DNA of 64,000 nt from CAWFZT01 sp963820415 (GTDB taxonomy: Bacteria; Chloroflexota; Anaerolineae; Anaerolineales; Anaerolineaceae), in the NCBI GenBank assembly GCA_963820415.1, contig CAWFZT010000006.1, positions 372,001-436,000 on the forward strand, read 5' to 3'. Positions 20,146-28,705 of the stretch are shown in pieces. The notes under the pieces were generated by a model. The model saw nothing but the letters and a program-made list of their open reading frames with translations. It made no database searches and was not told where the DNA came from. The translations under genes and the position numbers were made by a program. Numbering within the stretch: position 1 is the first letter of the stretch; every line of letters starts with the position of its first letter.

Positions 20146-20276
20146 GGTACAATCAAGGCGGGCGACCTGGCTTGCGCAGTCGTCAGACTGGCTTACAGTT
20201 GCGGGACAGCGCCGGACTTACACCGGCTTCGCCATTTCTACCCGTGACATCCGGGACAACGGGTACCTTGATTGGG
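20146..20276 (-). promoter_or_regulatory. Cobalamin riboswitch controlling cobT-cobS-cobC-cobU
   Basis: Read on the minus strand, the B12-aptamer core is present: GAAGCCGGTGTAAGTCCGGC, then CTGTCCCGCAACTGTAAGCC, and a 3' half with GACTGCGCAAGCCAGG. The outer stem pairs CAATCAAGG (20266-20274) with CCTTGATTG (20150-20158). An intrinsic terminator follows, then cobT. Cobalamin binding should therefore stop transcription of the salvage operon. A close copy is found at 32357-32484. Confidence 0.92.
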
Positions 20277-20546
20277 ATATTTGATTGTAATGTAGGATTT
20301 TACCATGCAAATCTACGGATTTGTGCCAGGTTTTGAAATAGATAGCCGCTTACCATCTTAAGAATGCCATGTCAGCAAGAAGGTTGACAGGAGCAACACT
20401 ATTTGGCCGGGATTTTCTGTCATTTTTGAAATCCGACCTTCATTGTCGCATTCATACTGGGAATTGCTGCTGAGGTTATGGTTGGTGGGAACTGAAGCTA
20501 TAATGTGTCTTAATTAATTCAATATCCAATTCTTAAAGGAATTGAC
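20277..20546. promoter_or_regulatory. Divergent intergenic region with a likely promoter for the UroD-family gene
   Basis: No gene is visible here. On the plus strand a perfect TATAAT (20499-20504) lies about 43 bases before the ATG of the next gene; a -35 match is weak (TTATGG near 20476). AAAGGA before the ATG serves as ribosome binding site. The minus-strand promoter of the riboswitch transcript should also lie in this stretch but I cannot pinpoint it. Confidence 0.4.
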
Positions 20547-21689
20547 ATGTCCCCAATAGTTCCTCTGGATCCTGCTGAAGCCCGTGCATTGCTCGAGAAA
20601 AAATATTACCATCCTGAGCGCGATCCTATGAGCCCCTACGAACGTGTTGCCTGTGCATTAGAACGCCGTCAACCGGATCGGGTGCCTTTCGACTTTTGGG
20701 CTGTGCCTGAAACAATCGCTAATCTCAAGAATTACCTGAGGACAAAGGAGGAAGAGGAGCTTCTTCAACTGCTGGGGATTGACTGCCGCACCATTAGCCC
20801 TGATTATATTGGGCCAAAACCAGAGGAGTTTCCGGATGGGACTTATTATACTGATTGGGGATCCCATCGCCGGGTGGTTCGAAATGAGTATTCAATTTAC
20901 GAAGAGTATGCCAGTTTTCCCCTTGCGGAGGCTAATTCGCGAGCTGAAGTGGAAGCCTGGTCTCGATGGCCAAAACCTGAATACTTTAGTTGGAGCCATC
21001 TTGTCGATAAGATTAAATCAATCAATTCCAGAGTTCGTTACCATGTTCGGATTGATGTGGGTGGGATTTTTGAATTTGCCTGGGCGTTATATGGCCTGGA
21101 TCATTTCCTTACCGGGCTGTATGACAATCCGGATATACCCTGTGCAATCATGGACTGTTACACAGACTTAATGATCCAGAACGTACAGCGTATGATGGAG
21201 GCGGGTGCAGGTTTGATTGATATGGTTTATACCTACGATGATGTGGCCACACAAAATGGCTTGTTGATGTCACAGGCTATGTGGCGAAAATTTATCCTTC
21301 CGCGTCATTTGCGGCTTAATAAAGTAATTGAACAGTACGGGGTCAAAATTTTGTATCACTCTTGTGGAGCAATCTATCCCCTCATTGGGGCCTTGATCTC
21401 AGAGATGGGCATGGACGCCCTCAATCCACTCCAACCGCGCGCTCGAATGATGGATATGGCTAAAATCAAGAACGAGTTTGGGGATAAATTGGCCTTTCAT
21501 GGCGCGATTGACCTGCAGCAAACGCTTCCGTTTGGATCGCAGGAAGATGTTGTATCTGAGGTGCGCGATCGCTGCAATACCCTTGGAAAGGGTGGCGGAT
21601 ATATCTGCACCTCAGCTCACTACCTTCAAGCGGACGTGCCGGTCGAAAATATTCTTGCGATGTATCTGGCAGACAGGACGATCGCATAA
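20547..21689 (+). CDS. UroD-family protein with a zinc-methyltransferase motif
   Basis: 380 residues of the uroporphyrinogen decarboxylase fold. Unlike true HemE, it has LYHSCGAIYPLI in the second half and a later YICTSAH. This is the H-x-C-x(n)-C zinc pattern of the MtaA/MtbA/CmuA-type methyltransferases that move methyl groups between corrinoid proteins and thiols or other acceptors. The N-terminal QPDRVPFDFWAVPE is typical of these non-heme homologues. No corrinoid-binding partner lies beside it. The neighbouring cobalamin riboswitch makes a corrinoid link plausible. The substrate is unknown. Confidence 0.75.
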   Translation: MSPIVPLDPAEARALLEKKYYHPERDPMSPYERVACALERRQPDRVPFDFWAVPETIANLKNYLRTKEEEELLQLLGIDCRTISPDYIGPKPEEFPDGTYYTDWGSHRRVVRNEYSIYEEYASFPLAEANSRAEVEAWSRWPKPEYFSWSHLVDKIKSINSRVRYHVRIDVGGIFEFAWALYGLDHFLTGLYDNPDIPCAIMDCYTDLMIQNVQRMMEAGAGLIDMVYTYDDVATQNGLLMSQAMWRKFILPRHLRLNKVIEQYGVKILYHSCGAIYPLIGALISEMGMDALNPLQPRARMMDMAKIKNEFGDKLAFHGAIDLQQTLPFGSQEDVVSEVRDRCNTLGKGGGYICTSAHYLQADVPVENILAMYLADRTIA

Positions 21690-21697
21690 TTCCGGGT

Positions 21698-22883
21698 TTA
21701 GGCTGCCAAAATTTCCTTCAAAAAACTGGTGCCAATCTTGGGTGGCTGCAGTTCGAATATTTCCGCCAGGGTTGCGCTCACGTCACTGAAAGTGGCCCGG
21801 GTACCTAAATCTGTGTTCTCCTTGACGCGGGACCCAAAGACAAGCAAGGGAATGTACTCGCGGGTATGATCGGTTCCTGGGGTAGTTGGGTCAACGCCGT
21901 GATCAGCCACGATCATTGCGATATCGGCTGGCCGCATTTTCTTCCGGATTTCAGGAATGGCCCGATCGAAGGATTCGAGTGCGTTGGCATAACCACGGGC
22001 ATCGTTACGATGCCCGTAAACCATATCGAATTCAATCAGGTTAGAGAAAATCATTCCCGCAAAGTCCTCATCCAGGTACTCCAGGAGTCCTTGAATGCTG
22101 GATTGATTATCCTCAGAATGCTTTGTGCCGCTCAATCCGCGCCCGTCAAACAAATCATCGATCTTGCCAGTCCCATAGACTTTTTTCCCGGCAGCCAGGA
22201 GCTTGTCCATCGTTGTATCGTAGGGCGGCGGCAGCGGATAATCGCGACGGTTCAGGGTGCGTTTGAAATTTGAAGGATCGCTGCCAATAAAGGGCCGGGC
22301 GATGACTCGTCCAACCGCGTGCTTTCCGGTCAGCATTTTGCGCGAGATGAGACACAATTCATATAGTTTATCGATTGGAATAATTTCTTCATTTGCCGCA
22401 ATCTGGAAAACGCTGTCGGACGAGGTATAAACAATCGGTTTCCCGGTATGCATATGCTCGACACCCAACTCCTTGATGATTTCAGTTCCTGAGGCGGGCT
22501 TATTCCCCAGAATTTCGAGGCCGGTCAGGCGTGTGAACTCTGAAACCACATCTGGCGGGAAACCGGTGGGGTACGTTGGGAACGGTTCGGTTAAAGTGGA
22601 CGCCCATCAGCTCCCAATGCCCGGTAACAGAATCTTTGCCTGCCGAAATCGGACACATTTTACCATACGCGCCAAGCGTTGGTACAACAGGTTCCACACC
22701 TAAAATCGGGGTGATATGGCCCATCCCGATCCGTTCCAGGTTGGGGGTGTGTAGTCCGCCAACGGCTCGAGCGGTGTTACCAAGAGAATTACTGCCAACG
22801 TCTCCATAAGCAGAGGCGTCCGGCGCTTCGCCTGCACCAACACCATCCAGCACGATAATAATTACGCGTGTAATAAAGGTCAT
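21698..22883 (-). CDS. deoB: Phosphopentomutase (one frame break)
   Basis: About 394 residues after correction, the usual size. It interconverts ribose 1-phosphate and ribose 5-phosphate (also deoxy forms) with two Mn ions; alkaline-phosphatase superfamily. Motifs: IIIVLDGVGAGEAPDA at the N-terminus (metal site), GKDSVTGHWELMG, and near the end IVADHGVDPTTPGTDHTRE (metal ligands). An extra base near 22583 interrupts the frame between VHFNRT and FPTYPTGFPP. It directly follows the GntR gene (5-base gap) and fits with the nucleoside phosphorylases encoded further on. Confidence 0.93.
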
Positions 22884-22888
22884 GGTTT

Positions 22889-23629
22889 TTATCTCGTCAG
22901 CCTTGCTACGTAGCGGTATCGATCGCCGCGATAAAGAATCTTGACATATTCGATTGGGCGCCGGTTCTGAGACCATAATATTCGCGAGGTCAACAGCAAG
23001 GGGCTGCCTTCCGCTGTCTCAAGCATTACAGCTTCTTCCGAAGAGGCCAGGGTAGCTTCCACTGATTCTTCAGCTTCGGTTGGAATCAGGTTAAACTTTG
23101 TTTGGAGAAGCGCATATAATGAGCCAGCGTTTTCCAGCTCGTCGCACGTGATTGTCTCGTCCTCCGAAAGAGCAAGGTGGGATGTCTGAAGCCCGATTGG
23201 CTTGCCGTTTGCCAACCGGACGCGCACGATAGTCAATGCGTCTGCGCCTTCCGGCAGTTCCAGGTTTTTGGCAACTCTTTCCGTGGGTTTTGTACGTTCA
23301 ACGGAGATGATCTTTTGGCCTGGCTCCAAGCCACGGTTGATCATATCTTCTGAAAAACTGGTCAGCTTGAGGATCGATGTTTGCAGCTTCTGGGGAGATA
23401 CAAATGTGCCTTTGCCTTGTTCTCTATAGAGATAGCCCTGGCGGATTAAGATGCCAATCGCATTGCGGATGGTAATGCGGCTGATATGATAAATCTTTTC
23501 CAGCTCTCTTTCCGAAGGAATAGTCTGGTAAGGCAGCCATTCCCCATCCTCAATTCTATGGCGGAATATATTGACTAGTTGAAAATATTTGGGAATAACG
23601 TCATGAGGATCGACCAGACTTATTGACAT
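22889..23629 (-). CDS. GntR-family regulator, HutC subfamily (UTRA domain)
   Basis: 246 residues: winged helix-turn-helix at about 10-75 (IPSERELEKIYHISRITIRNAIGILIRQGYLYREQGKGTFV in outline) and a C-terminal UTRA effector domain. It is transcribed with deoB and faces away from the FGE/ECF block. Two palindromes lie just upstream (23657-23678), so it probably represses its own operon and perhaps the divergent genes. A nucleoside or sugar phosphate would be a sensible effector; that is inference. Confidence 0.9.
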   Translation of the reverse strand: MSISLVDPHDVIPKYFQLVNIFRHRIEDGEWLPYQTIPSERELEKIYHISRITIRNAIGILIRQGYLYREQGKGTFVSPQKLQTSILKLTSFSEDMINRGLEPGQKIISVERTKPTERVAKNLELPEGADALTIVRVRLANGKPIGLQTSHLALSEDETITCDELENAGSLYALLQTKFNLIPTEAEESVEATLASSEEAVMLETAEGSPLLLTSRILWSQNRRPIEYVKILYRGDRYRYVARLTR

Positions 23630-23656
23630 TTTAATTTCTCCGTGGTAACATCATCT

Positions 23657-23678
23657 ATAACGTTATGTGGTTATAACC
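23657..23678. promoter_or_regulatory. Paired palindromes, likely GntR operator
   Basis: ATAACGTTAT (23657-23666) and GGTTATAACC (23669-23678) are perfect 10-bp palindromes two bases apart, 28 bases upstream of the GntR start. Such GTTATAAC-like sites resemble HutC-subfamily operators. I did not find a clear second copy in front of the ECF genes. Confidence 0.5.
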
Positions 23679-23863
23679 AGTTATATTATTCAACGTTTCT
23701 ACTCTTTCGTCAAGTACTCCTTAATGGTTGTTCCTGAAGTTTAATGGTTTTGGCTTTGTTTCTTGTTCCGATTTCCTCCCTACCCAGTAAATTAACATAA
23801 GAACTGGCCTTAAATAAGTTACTCCCCAGTTTGAATAAATTTAGTATTCAATTGGATGGGATT

Positions 23864-24577
23864 ATGGAACAACCTAGCATTATTGCAAAAAACGCTAAAG
23901 AAATGGTTCTCATTCCTGGGGGATATTTCTGGATGGGAAGTAATGAGTTCGGACCAGAGACCCCCTTACATCAGGTGTTCCTTCCGGATTATTATATCGA
24001 TAAATACCCTGTTACAAATCAGGATTACAAAAAATATATGCTCGAGACGCGTGCCATGCCTCCTCGCCATTGGGGAGGCTTCGAGATTCCAGCCGGGTTA
24101 GAAAACCATTCAGTCCATCGTGTTTCCTGGTTTGAAGCCTGCCAATATGCTGAATGGGCCGGGAAACGCTTACCGACTGAGGCGGAATGGGAAAAGGCAG
24201 CTCGTGGTATTGATGCCCGCCGTTGGCCATGGGGGAATGAATTTAATGAGGAAAACTGTTTGGTGTGGGACAGGGGAGAATTTCTGATGACCCTTCCGGT
24301 GGACTTACACCCCGCTGGCGCCAGTCCGTATGGCGTTTGTGAAATGGTTGGCAATGTCGAAGAGTGGTGCGCCGACTGGTACGATGCATTCCCCGGTTCG
24401 ACCTACCGGGGGAAGGCTTTTGGTAAAACCTTCAAGGTTCTTAAAGGTGGATCTTCATTTTTTACCCAAAACCACGCTCGCTGTGCATATCGTTGTTTCA
24501 CTCGCCCGGAGGATTTGGGCATTGACGGGCTTGTCGGGGTTGGTTTCCGTTGTGTTATGGATACCAATAAAATTTAG
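23864..24577 (+). CDS. Formylglycine-generating-enzyme fold protein lacking the catalytic cysteines
   Basis: 237 residues of the FGE-sulfatase (SUMF1-like) fold: MVLIPGGYFWMGS, DKYPVTNQDYKKY, GKRLPTEAEWEKAARG, WPWGNEF, VGNVEEWCADWY, LKGGSSFF and GVGFRC. In active formylglycine-generating enzymes two cysteines follow the GGS motif; here that stretch reads SSFFTQNHARC, so both expected positions are not cysteine. It is therefore probably not a sulfatase activator. Such domains also occur in ligand-binding and other enzymes. A TTG at 23831 is an alternative start. It precedes the ECF transporter genes by about 435 bases. Confidence 0.75.
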   Translation: MEQPSIIAKNAKEMVLIPGGYFWMGSNEFGPETPLHQVFLPDYYIDKYPVTNQDYKKYMLETRAMPPRHWGGFEIPAGLENHSVHRVSWFEACQYAEWAGKRLPTEAEWEKAARGIDARRWPWGNEFNEENCLVWDRGEFLMTLPVDLHPAGASPYGVCEMVGNVEEWCADWYDAFPGSTYRGKAFGKTFKVLKGGSSFFTQNHARCAYRCFTRPEDLGIDGLVGVGFRCVMDTNKI

Positions 24578-25012
24578 ATGTTAATTAAAAAGCTTTATCT
24601 GAGACAATAGTGCTTCAAGATAAGGATAAGAACCTTCAACTTCAAGTTCAACCAAGCGATTTTATAGGGTTGTCTTCAAAGTCGGTAAATCAGAGTCCAT
24701 TAAATCATCTGTGTTGTAACAAATTCTTATTGGTTGAGCAGTTGCGCTGTTATTGAGGTAAAAGGTGTGCAAACCTTTGAAGTGGTTACCGCTTCTTAGG
24801 TTCATTAACAGTAACTTTCAAAATAATAATGTCCAAAGGAGGAGAAAGGAGGTCAACGGATAATCCCAATCTCAGTCTTGTTTGTCGGCATTCTGATACT
24901 GCTTTAGCGAAAAAGGTTATGGCTGCTAAAGCTGCATTGCAGGCTACAAAAGCCCGAACATTAATCTTCTGGATGATATGAATTTTCTAATTTTCAACTC
25001 AAGGAGAGATCT
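24578..25012 (+). other. Leader region before the ECF transporter genes
   Basis: 435 bases, AT-rich, with no recognisable riboswitch or terminator. It holds one possible small frame (24829-24981, listed separately) and two strong Shine-Dalgarno-like stretches (AAAGGAGG near 24845, AAGGAGAG near 25002). The second serves the S-component gene. A promoter must lie here but no confident -10/-35 pair stands out. Confidence 0.4.
24829..24981 (+). CDS. Possible small ORF upstream of the S component
   Basis: ATG at 24829 opens 50 codons ending AKKVMAAKAALQATKARTLIFWMI. A second frame in the same place has a perfect AAAGGAGGT followed by ATA-ATC and reads IIPISVLFVGILILL before a TAG at 24904, a convincing membrane segment but without a standard start codon. 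A base error could make either one real, for example a tiny membrane protein of the transporter. Evidence is weak. Confidence 0.22.
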   Translation: MSKGGERRSTDNPNLSLVCRHSDTALAKKVMAAKAALQATKARTLIFWMI

Positions 25013-25711
25013 ATGGCTGCTATAGCTCAACCCGTTCCAAAAAAGAAGCGCTCAAATCGAATTCCATTGACCTATGTGGTGGCTCTAGTACCTGTTGCCG
25101 CCGCTCTAAATATCGTTGGTGGTCAGATCAATACTATCCTTCACCTACCCACTTTCCTTGACATGATCGGCACCTGCGTAGTTGCCATTGTGCTAGGTCC
25201 CTGGTGGGGTGCCCTTGTTGGCGTCATTACCAACGTAGTGGCATCCTTTATCAGCGGACCCATTGGTTTGCCCTTTGCAGCTTGTAACGTGATTGGGGCG
25301 CTGGTCTGGGGCTACACCGTCCGATGGGGCTGGGGCAAAAAGTATTGGGGTTTCTTCCTCATCAATATCGCAGTGGCTTTCTTTGTCTCCCTGGTCGCCG
25401 TGCCGATCTATGTCTTCATTTTTGGCGGCGCTACAGGTCACTTCTCCGATATGATGACCGCTGCGTTCCTCGCCATGGGCCAGAACCTGATCGTCTCGGT
25501 CTTTTCCTCGAACATTTTGGTATCACTGGCGGATAAGATCATCTCCGGATTTGTTGGCCTGGCCATCATCGAAGCCTTGCCTGCCAACATGACTTTTGGT
25601 CTCGAACTCCCGGAAGCAAAAGGTGGCCTGACCCGAGTTCTTTGGATCGCTGGCGGCGTGATTGTCGGCGTAGCTATTGCTCTTATTTACGTTGCAGTTA
25701 TGCCAAAATAG
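25013..25711 (+). CDS. ECF transporter S (substrate-binding) component
   Basis: 232 residues, about six membrane helices. The N-terminus has the short basic lead PKKKRSNRIPLTY, and LPTFLDMIGTCVVAIVLGPWWGALVGVITN matches the ECF S-component pattern (substrate loop followed by the conserved GPxxGxxxG helix). It is encoded with two ATPases and an EcfT, so this is a dedicated group I-type transporter. The downstream uridine-phosphorylase-type genes and nearby deoB suggest a nucleoside as substrate. That is context only; no S-component family could be assigned from sequence alone. AAGGAGAG precedes the ATG. Confidence 0.85.
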   Translation: MAAIAQPVPKKKRSNRIPLTYVVALVPVAAALNIVGGQINTILHLPTFLDMIGTCVVAIVLGPWWGALVGVITNVVASFISGPIGLPFAACNVIGALVWGYTVRWGWGKKYWGFFLINIAVAFFVSLVAVPIYVFIFGGATGHFSDMMTAAFLAMGQNLIVSVFSSNILVSLADKIISGFVGLAIIEALPANMTFGLELPEAKGGLTRVLWIAGGVIVGVAIALIYVAVMPK

Positions 25712-25734
25712 TAATTGGGCTAAGGAGATAAATC

Positions 25735-25971
25735 ATGCAAAAGAAAACTGTAACTGTTGGCCTAAAGGAACAATTGGGATTTGGCGTCATTGCAATCGCT
25801 TTGCTCTTGTTCTTCCTGCCGTCGACTGCTCAGCAGATCGCCGATATTATCAAGAACAGCTCACCTTACGGCATCCTCTCTGGCTCCGTGTTGGTCATGG
25901 CAGTCTTCACCTTACTGGCCGGCATTGCTGTGGTGGTAGCTAAATTCGAAGAAAAAGAAGAGGAAGAATAA
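25735..25971 (+). CDS. Small two-helix membrane protein of the ECF operon
   Basis: 78 residues: a basic N-terminus (MQKKTVTVGLKEQ), two hydrophobic helices joined by a short loop (STAQQIADIIKNSSPYG), and a very acidic tail (FEEKEEEE). It starts 23 bases after the S component with AAGGAGAT as ribosome binding site. I do not recognise the family. Its position between S and A genes suggests an accessory subunit or stabiliser of the transporter. Confidence 0.7.
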   Translation: MQKKTVTVGLKEQLGFGVIAIALLLFFLPSTAQQIADIIKNSSPYGILSGSVLVMAVFTLLAGIAVVVAKFEEKEEEE

Positions 25972-25996
25972 ATTCCACAACATTCCTGATAGTCTC

Positions 25997-26028
25997 AATG
26001 GCGAGAGCAGAAAACCGCTCTCGCCATT
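25997..26028 (+). terminator. Intra-operon hairpin between the S and ATPase genes
   Basis: AATGGCGAGAGC and GCTCTCGCCATT form a perfect 12-bp stem with an 8-base loop, followed by AATTGAATTTTA, a weak U tract. It may partly terminate transcription or protect the upstream mRNA, giving more S component and small protein than ATPase and T subunits. Confidence 0.55.
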
Positions 26029-26053
26029 AATTGAATTTTACTAAGGAGCCCGT

Positions 26054-26917
26054 ATGACTGAAGGCGCGACGCCCATAATTGAAATTTCCAATCTGACTTT
26101 TACCTATACACTTTCAGAAACGCCGGCCCTGAAAAATATAAACCTCACTATCTACGAGGGTGAGTATGTGGCCCTCCTTGGGTTGAATGGGTCCGGAAAA
26201 ACCACCTTGCAATTGTGCCTGAATGGGGTGATCCCTAATATGATCATAGGGGACATGGAAGGCGCGGTCAAGATTAAAGGCATGGATACCCAGGAATATC
26301 CCACTCGCGAATTGGCCAAGGTTATTGGCCTGGTCTTCGATAACCCTGAATTCCAGCTCAGCCAGATGTCTGTAGCCGAGGAAATTGCTTTGGGTCTAGA
26401 AAACCTGGGTGTCCCCTACGAGGAAATGCACAAGCGCATCGACGCCGCGCTGGAAATCGTTGGCCTTGCCGGCATGGGTGAACGCTCGCCCTTCGAATTG
26501 TCCGGCGGGCAACAGCAACGCCTTTCCATAGCCTCTGCGCTGGCCATGCAACCCCAGATTGTCGCTCTGGACGAACCGACTTCCAATGTGGATCCCATCG
26601 GTAAAGAAGAAGTGTTTGCCATCGCCGCTAAATTAAACCACGAACGAAAAATGACTGTCATTATGGCTGAACACGAAGTTGAAGTCATGGCTGCCTACGC
26701 CGATCGTATTATCGTAATGGAAAAGGGCGAAATTGTGCTCAATGGCGATCCCCACGAAGTGTTCAGCCATGTAGATACCCTCGAAAAAATCGGCTTGCGG
26801 GTCCCTCAAGTAACTGAACTGGCCTATAAGTTGAAATCTCAGTACGGCATCGACCTCGCAGAACGTTTCCCTGTTACCACCGACGAGGCCGAGTTTGCTC
26901 TGCGCAGCCTTTTATAA
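26054..26917 (+). CDS. ecfA1: ECF transporter ATPase A1
   Basis: 287 residues, ABC ATPase of the energy-coupling module. Walker A GLNGSGKTTLQ (about residue 48), Q-loop region DNPEFQLSQMSV typical of EcfA, signature LSGGQQQRLSIA, Walker B IVALDEPTSNVDP and switch histidine MAEHEVEV are all intact. The C-terminal domain (VPQVTELAYKL) is of the EcfA type. The start codon follows AAGGAG. Confidence 0.93.
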   Translation: MTEGATPIIEISNLTFTYTLSETPALKNINLTIYEGEYVALLGLNGSGKTTLQLCLNGVIPNMIIGDMEGAVKIKGMDTQEYPTRELAKVIGLVFDNPEFQLSQMSVAEEIALGLENLGVPYEEMHKRIDAALEIVGLAGMGERSPFELSGGQQQRLSIASALAMQPQIVALDEPTSNVDPIGKEEVFAIAAKLNHERKMTVIMAEHEVEVMAAYADRIIVMEKGEIVLNGDPHEVFSHVDTLEKIGLRVPQVTELAYKLKSQYGIDLAERFPVTTDEAEFALRSLL

Positions 26918-26945
26918 TTAAGAAAGCGGGAGCTGAGGTAACCAT

Positions 26946-27798
26946 ATGAATGATCCGATTATTGTCTGTGAAAACCTCTATCATACCTACCCAGGTAACA
27001 TCCTTGCTTTGCAGCGCGTTAACCTGAAGATCTATCCCAGTGAGCTGATCGGTGTTATTGGGCAGAATGGCTCAGGCAAGACCACCATGGTAAAACATTT
27101 CAATGGCCTGCTCAAGCCTACCAGCGGCAAGGTATACGTGAAGGGTAAAGATACCGCCAACATGCGCGTCCAGCAGCTGGCGGTTGACGTCGGCTACGTT
27201 TTTCAGAATCCAAACCATCAGCTTTTCGCCCGGACTGTAGCACTTGAGCTGGAATTTGGCCCGCGCAACCTTGGTGTTCCTGAAGAAGAAATCACCGAAC
27301 GGCGTGAAAAAGCCATCGAATTTTTCAACTTGCAATATCTGCGGGATATGCATCCCTACCGCATCGGCTTTCCCCTCCGCAAACTGGTGGGTATGGCAGC
27401 GATTTACACCATGCGTCCGGCTGTCTTCATCCTCGATGAGCCTACTACTGGGCAGGATAATGTCACAACCCGCATCGTCTATCGCTTGATTGAACGTCTG
27501 CGCGATGAGGGTTCCACGGTAATTTGCGTGTCACACGACATGATCTTGCTGGCTGAAGTAGTCGATCGCATGCTTGTCCTGCGCGACTCTCTCTTTAATC
27601 GCCGATGCCACACCCCGCGAGGTCTTTTCGGATCGTGAAATGATGCGTAGCACCCACCTGACCCCACCGCAGATTACTGAGCTTTCCCTACGGCTCAAGA
27701 GTAAAGGCAAAGTAGGGGATATCAAACTGCGCGTATCTGAAATGGTGGCTGAGCTTACCCCTCGCTTATCTCACGCTGCTGAGCAGAAGGAGGTTTAA
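26946..27798 (+). CDS. ecfA2: ECF transporter ATPase A2 (one frame break, unusual signature motif)
   Basis: About 283 residues after correcting one extra T near 27596 (between VLRDSL and LIADATPREVF). Walker A GQNGSGKTTMV, Q-loop FQNPNHQLFA, Walker B VFILDEPTTGQD and switch histidine VSHDMIL are normal. The ABC signature is not: where LSGGQ or LGKGxR is expected, the sequence reads FPLRKLVGMA. The site completed by this motif may be non-hydrolytic, as in asymmetric ABC dimers, or the segment may carry base errors. It ends one base before ecfT. Confidence 0.88.
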
Positions 27799-27799
27799 C

Positions 27800-28693
27800 A
27801 TGAGAGGTGTCGTCATTCCCATTACCATGGTACCGGGCAATTCTTTTCTCCATAAAGTTGCCCCACTTCCCAAGTTGCTCTGGGCTCTAGGCGTGCTTAT
27901 AATTTCTTTTGCTACTCGAAATCCAGCCATCCTGGGCGGCATGATTGTTCTTGGTATTATCCTGGTAACCATCGCCCAGATTTGGAGGCCCTTCTTAAGG
28001 GTTATTTCTATTCTTTTCCCTATCTTGCTTACTCTGATTGTCCTGCAAAGCTTTGCCCCTGCCTTCCCGCGCCCGTGGCATCCCATAGTGCCTTACGGTC
28101 CTTTTTTCACTATTTACCAGGAAGGTATTTACAGTGGTTTTACCATGGTGCTACGCGCGGTCAGCATGACCATTTTCGCACTGGTCGCAATCATGACCAC
28201 TCATCCTAGCGACCTTTTCGCTTCCTTACAGAAGGTCGGTATGCCTTATGTGCTCAACTTCATACTGACCATGACCCTTCAACTCATTCCCATCCTGCAA
28301 AAGGAATTTGCCACTGTCTTGAGCGCCCAGAAGGCACGTGGCCTCAAGGGCACAGGTTTCTCAGCAATCCTGCCCAGTATGGTGCCTGTTTTTGTTGGGG
28401 CCATCGAACGTGTACAGCAGCTTTCCATCTCATTAGAGTCGCGCGCCTTCGGCTCCAGCGGAATCAAGACCAGCTTCCGCGATGTCAAAATGGGGCTGAA
28501 AGATTATATCATCCTGGTTATTGGTTTATTGAGCACTTTTTTTGTTCTTTACTGGATCATTGTCGACAAGTCCCTTGATTGGAGCCGGACCATGACATTC
28601 TCACCGACCTTGGCTGTTGTCATGGTTTCGCTGGCTGCCCTGGGATTTATCATCTTTGTCATGATTGCCTTGAGATATGTATTGAAAGCATAA
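27800..28693 (+). CDS. ecfT: ECF transporter transmembrane T component
   Basis: 297 residues with five to six membrane helices in the N-terminal two thirds and two coupling-helix motifs, QKARGLKGTG and LESRAFGSSG, which match the two Ala-Arg-Gly-type motifs that dock on the ATPases. The C-terminus has two more helices. AGGAGG precedes the ATG; translation is probably coupled to ecfA2. Confidence 0.9.
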   Translation: MRGVVIPITMVPGNSFLHKVAPLPKLLWALGVLIISFATRNPAILGGMIVLGIILVTIAQIWRPFLRVISILFPILLTLIVLQSFAPAFPRPWHPIVPYGPFFTIYQEGIYSGFTMVLRAVSMTIFALVAIMTTHPSDLFASLQKVGMPYVLNFILTMTLQLIPILQKEFATVLSAQKARGLKGTGFSAILPSMVPVFVGAIERVQQLSISLESRAFGSSGIKTSFRDVKMGLKDYIILVIGLLSTFFVLYWIIVDKSLDWSRTMTFSPTLAVVMVSLAALGFIIFVMIALRYVLKA

Positions 28694-28705
28694 AAGGAGA
28701 TCTAT

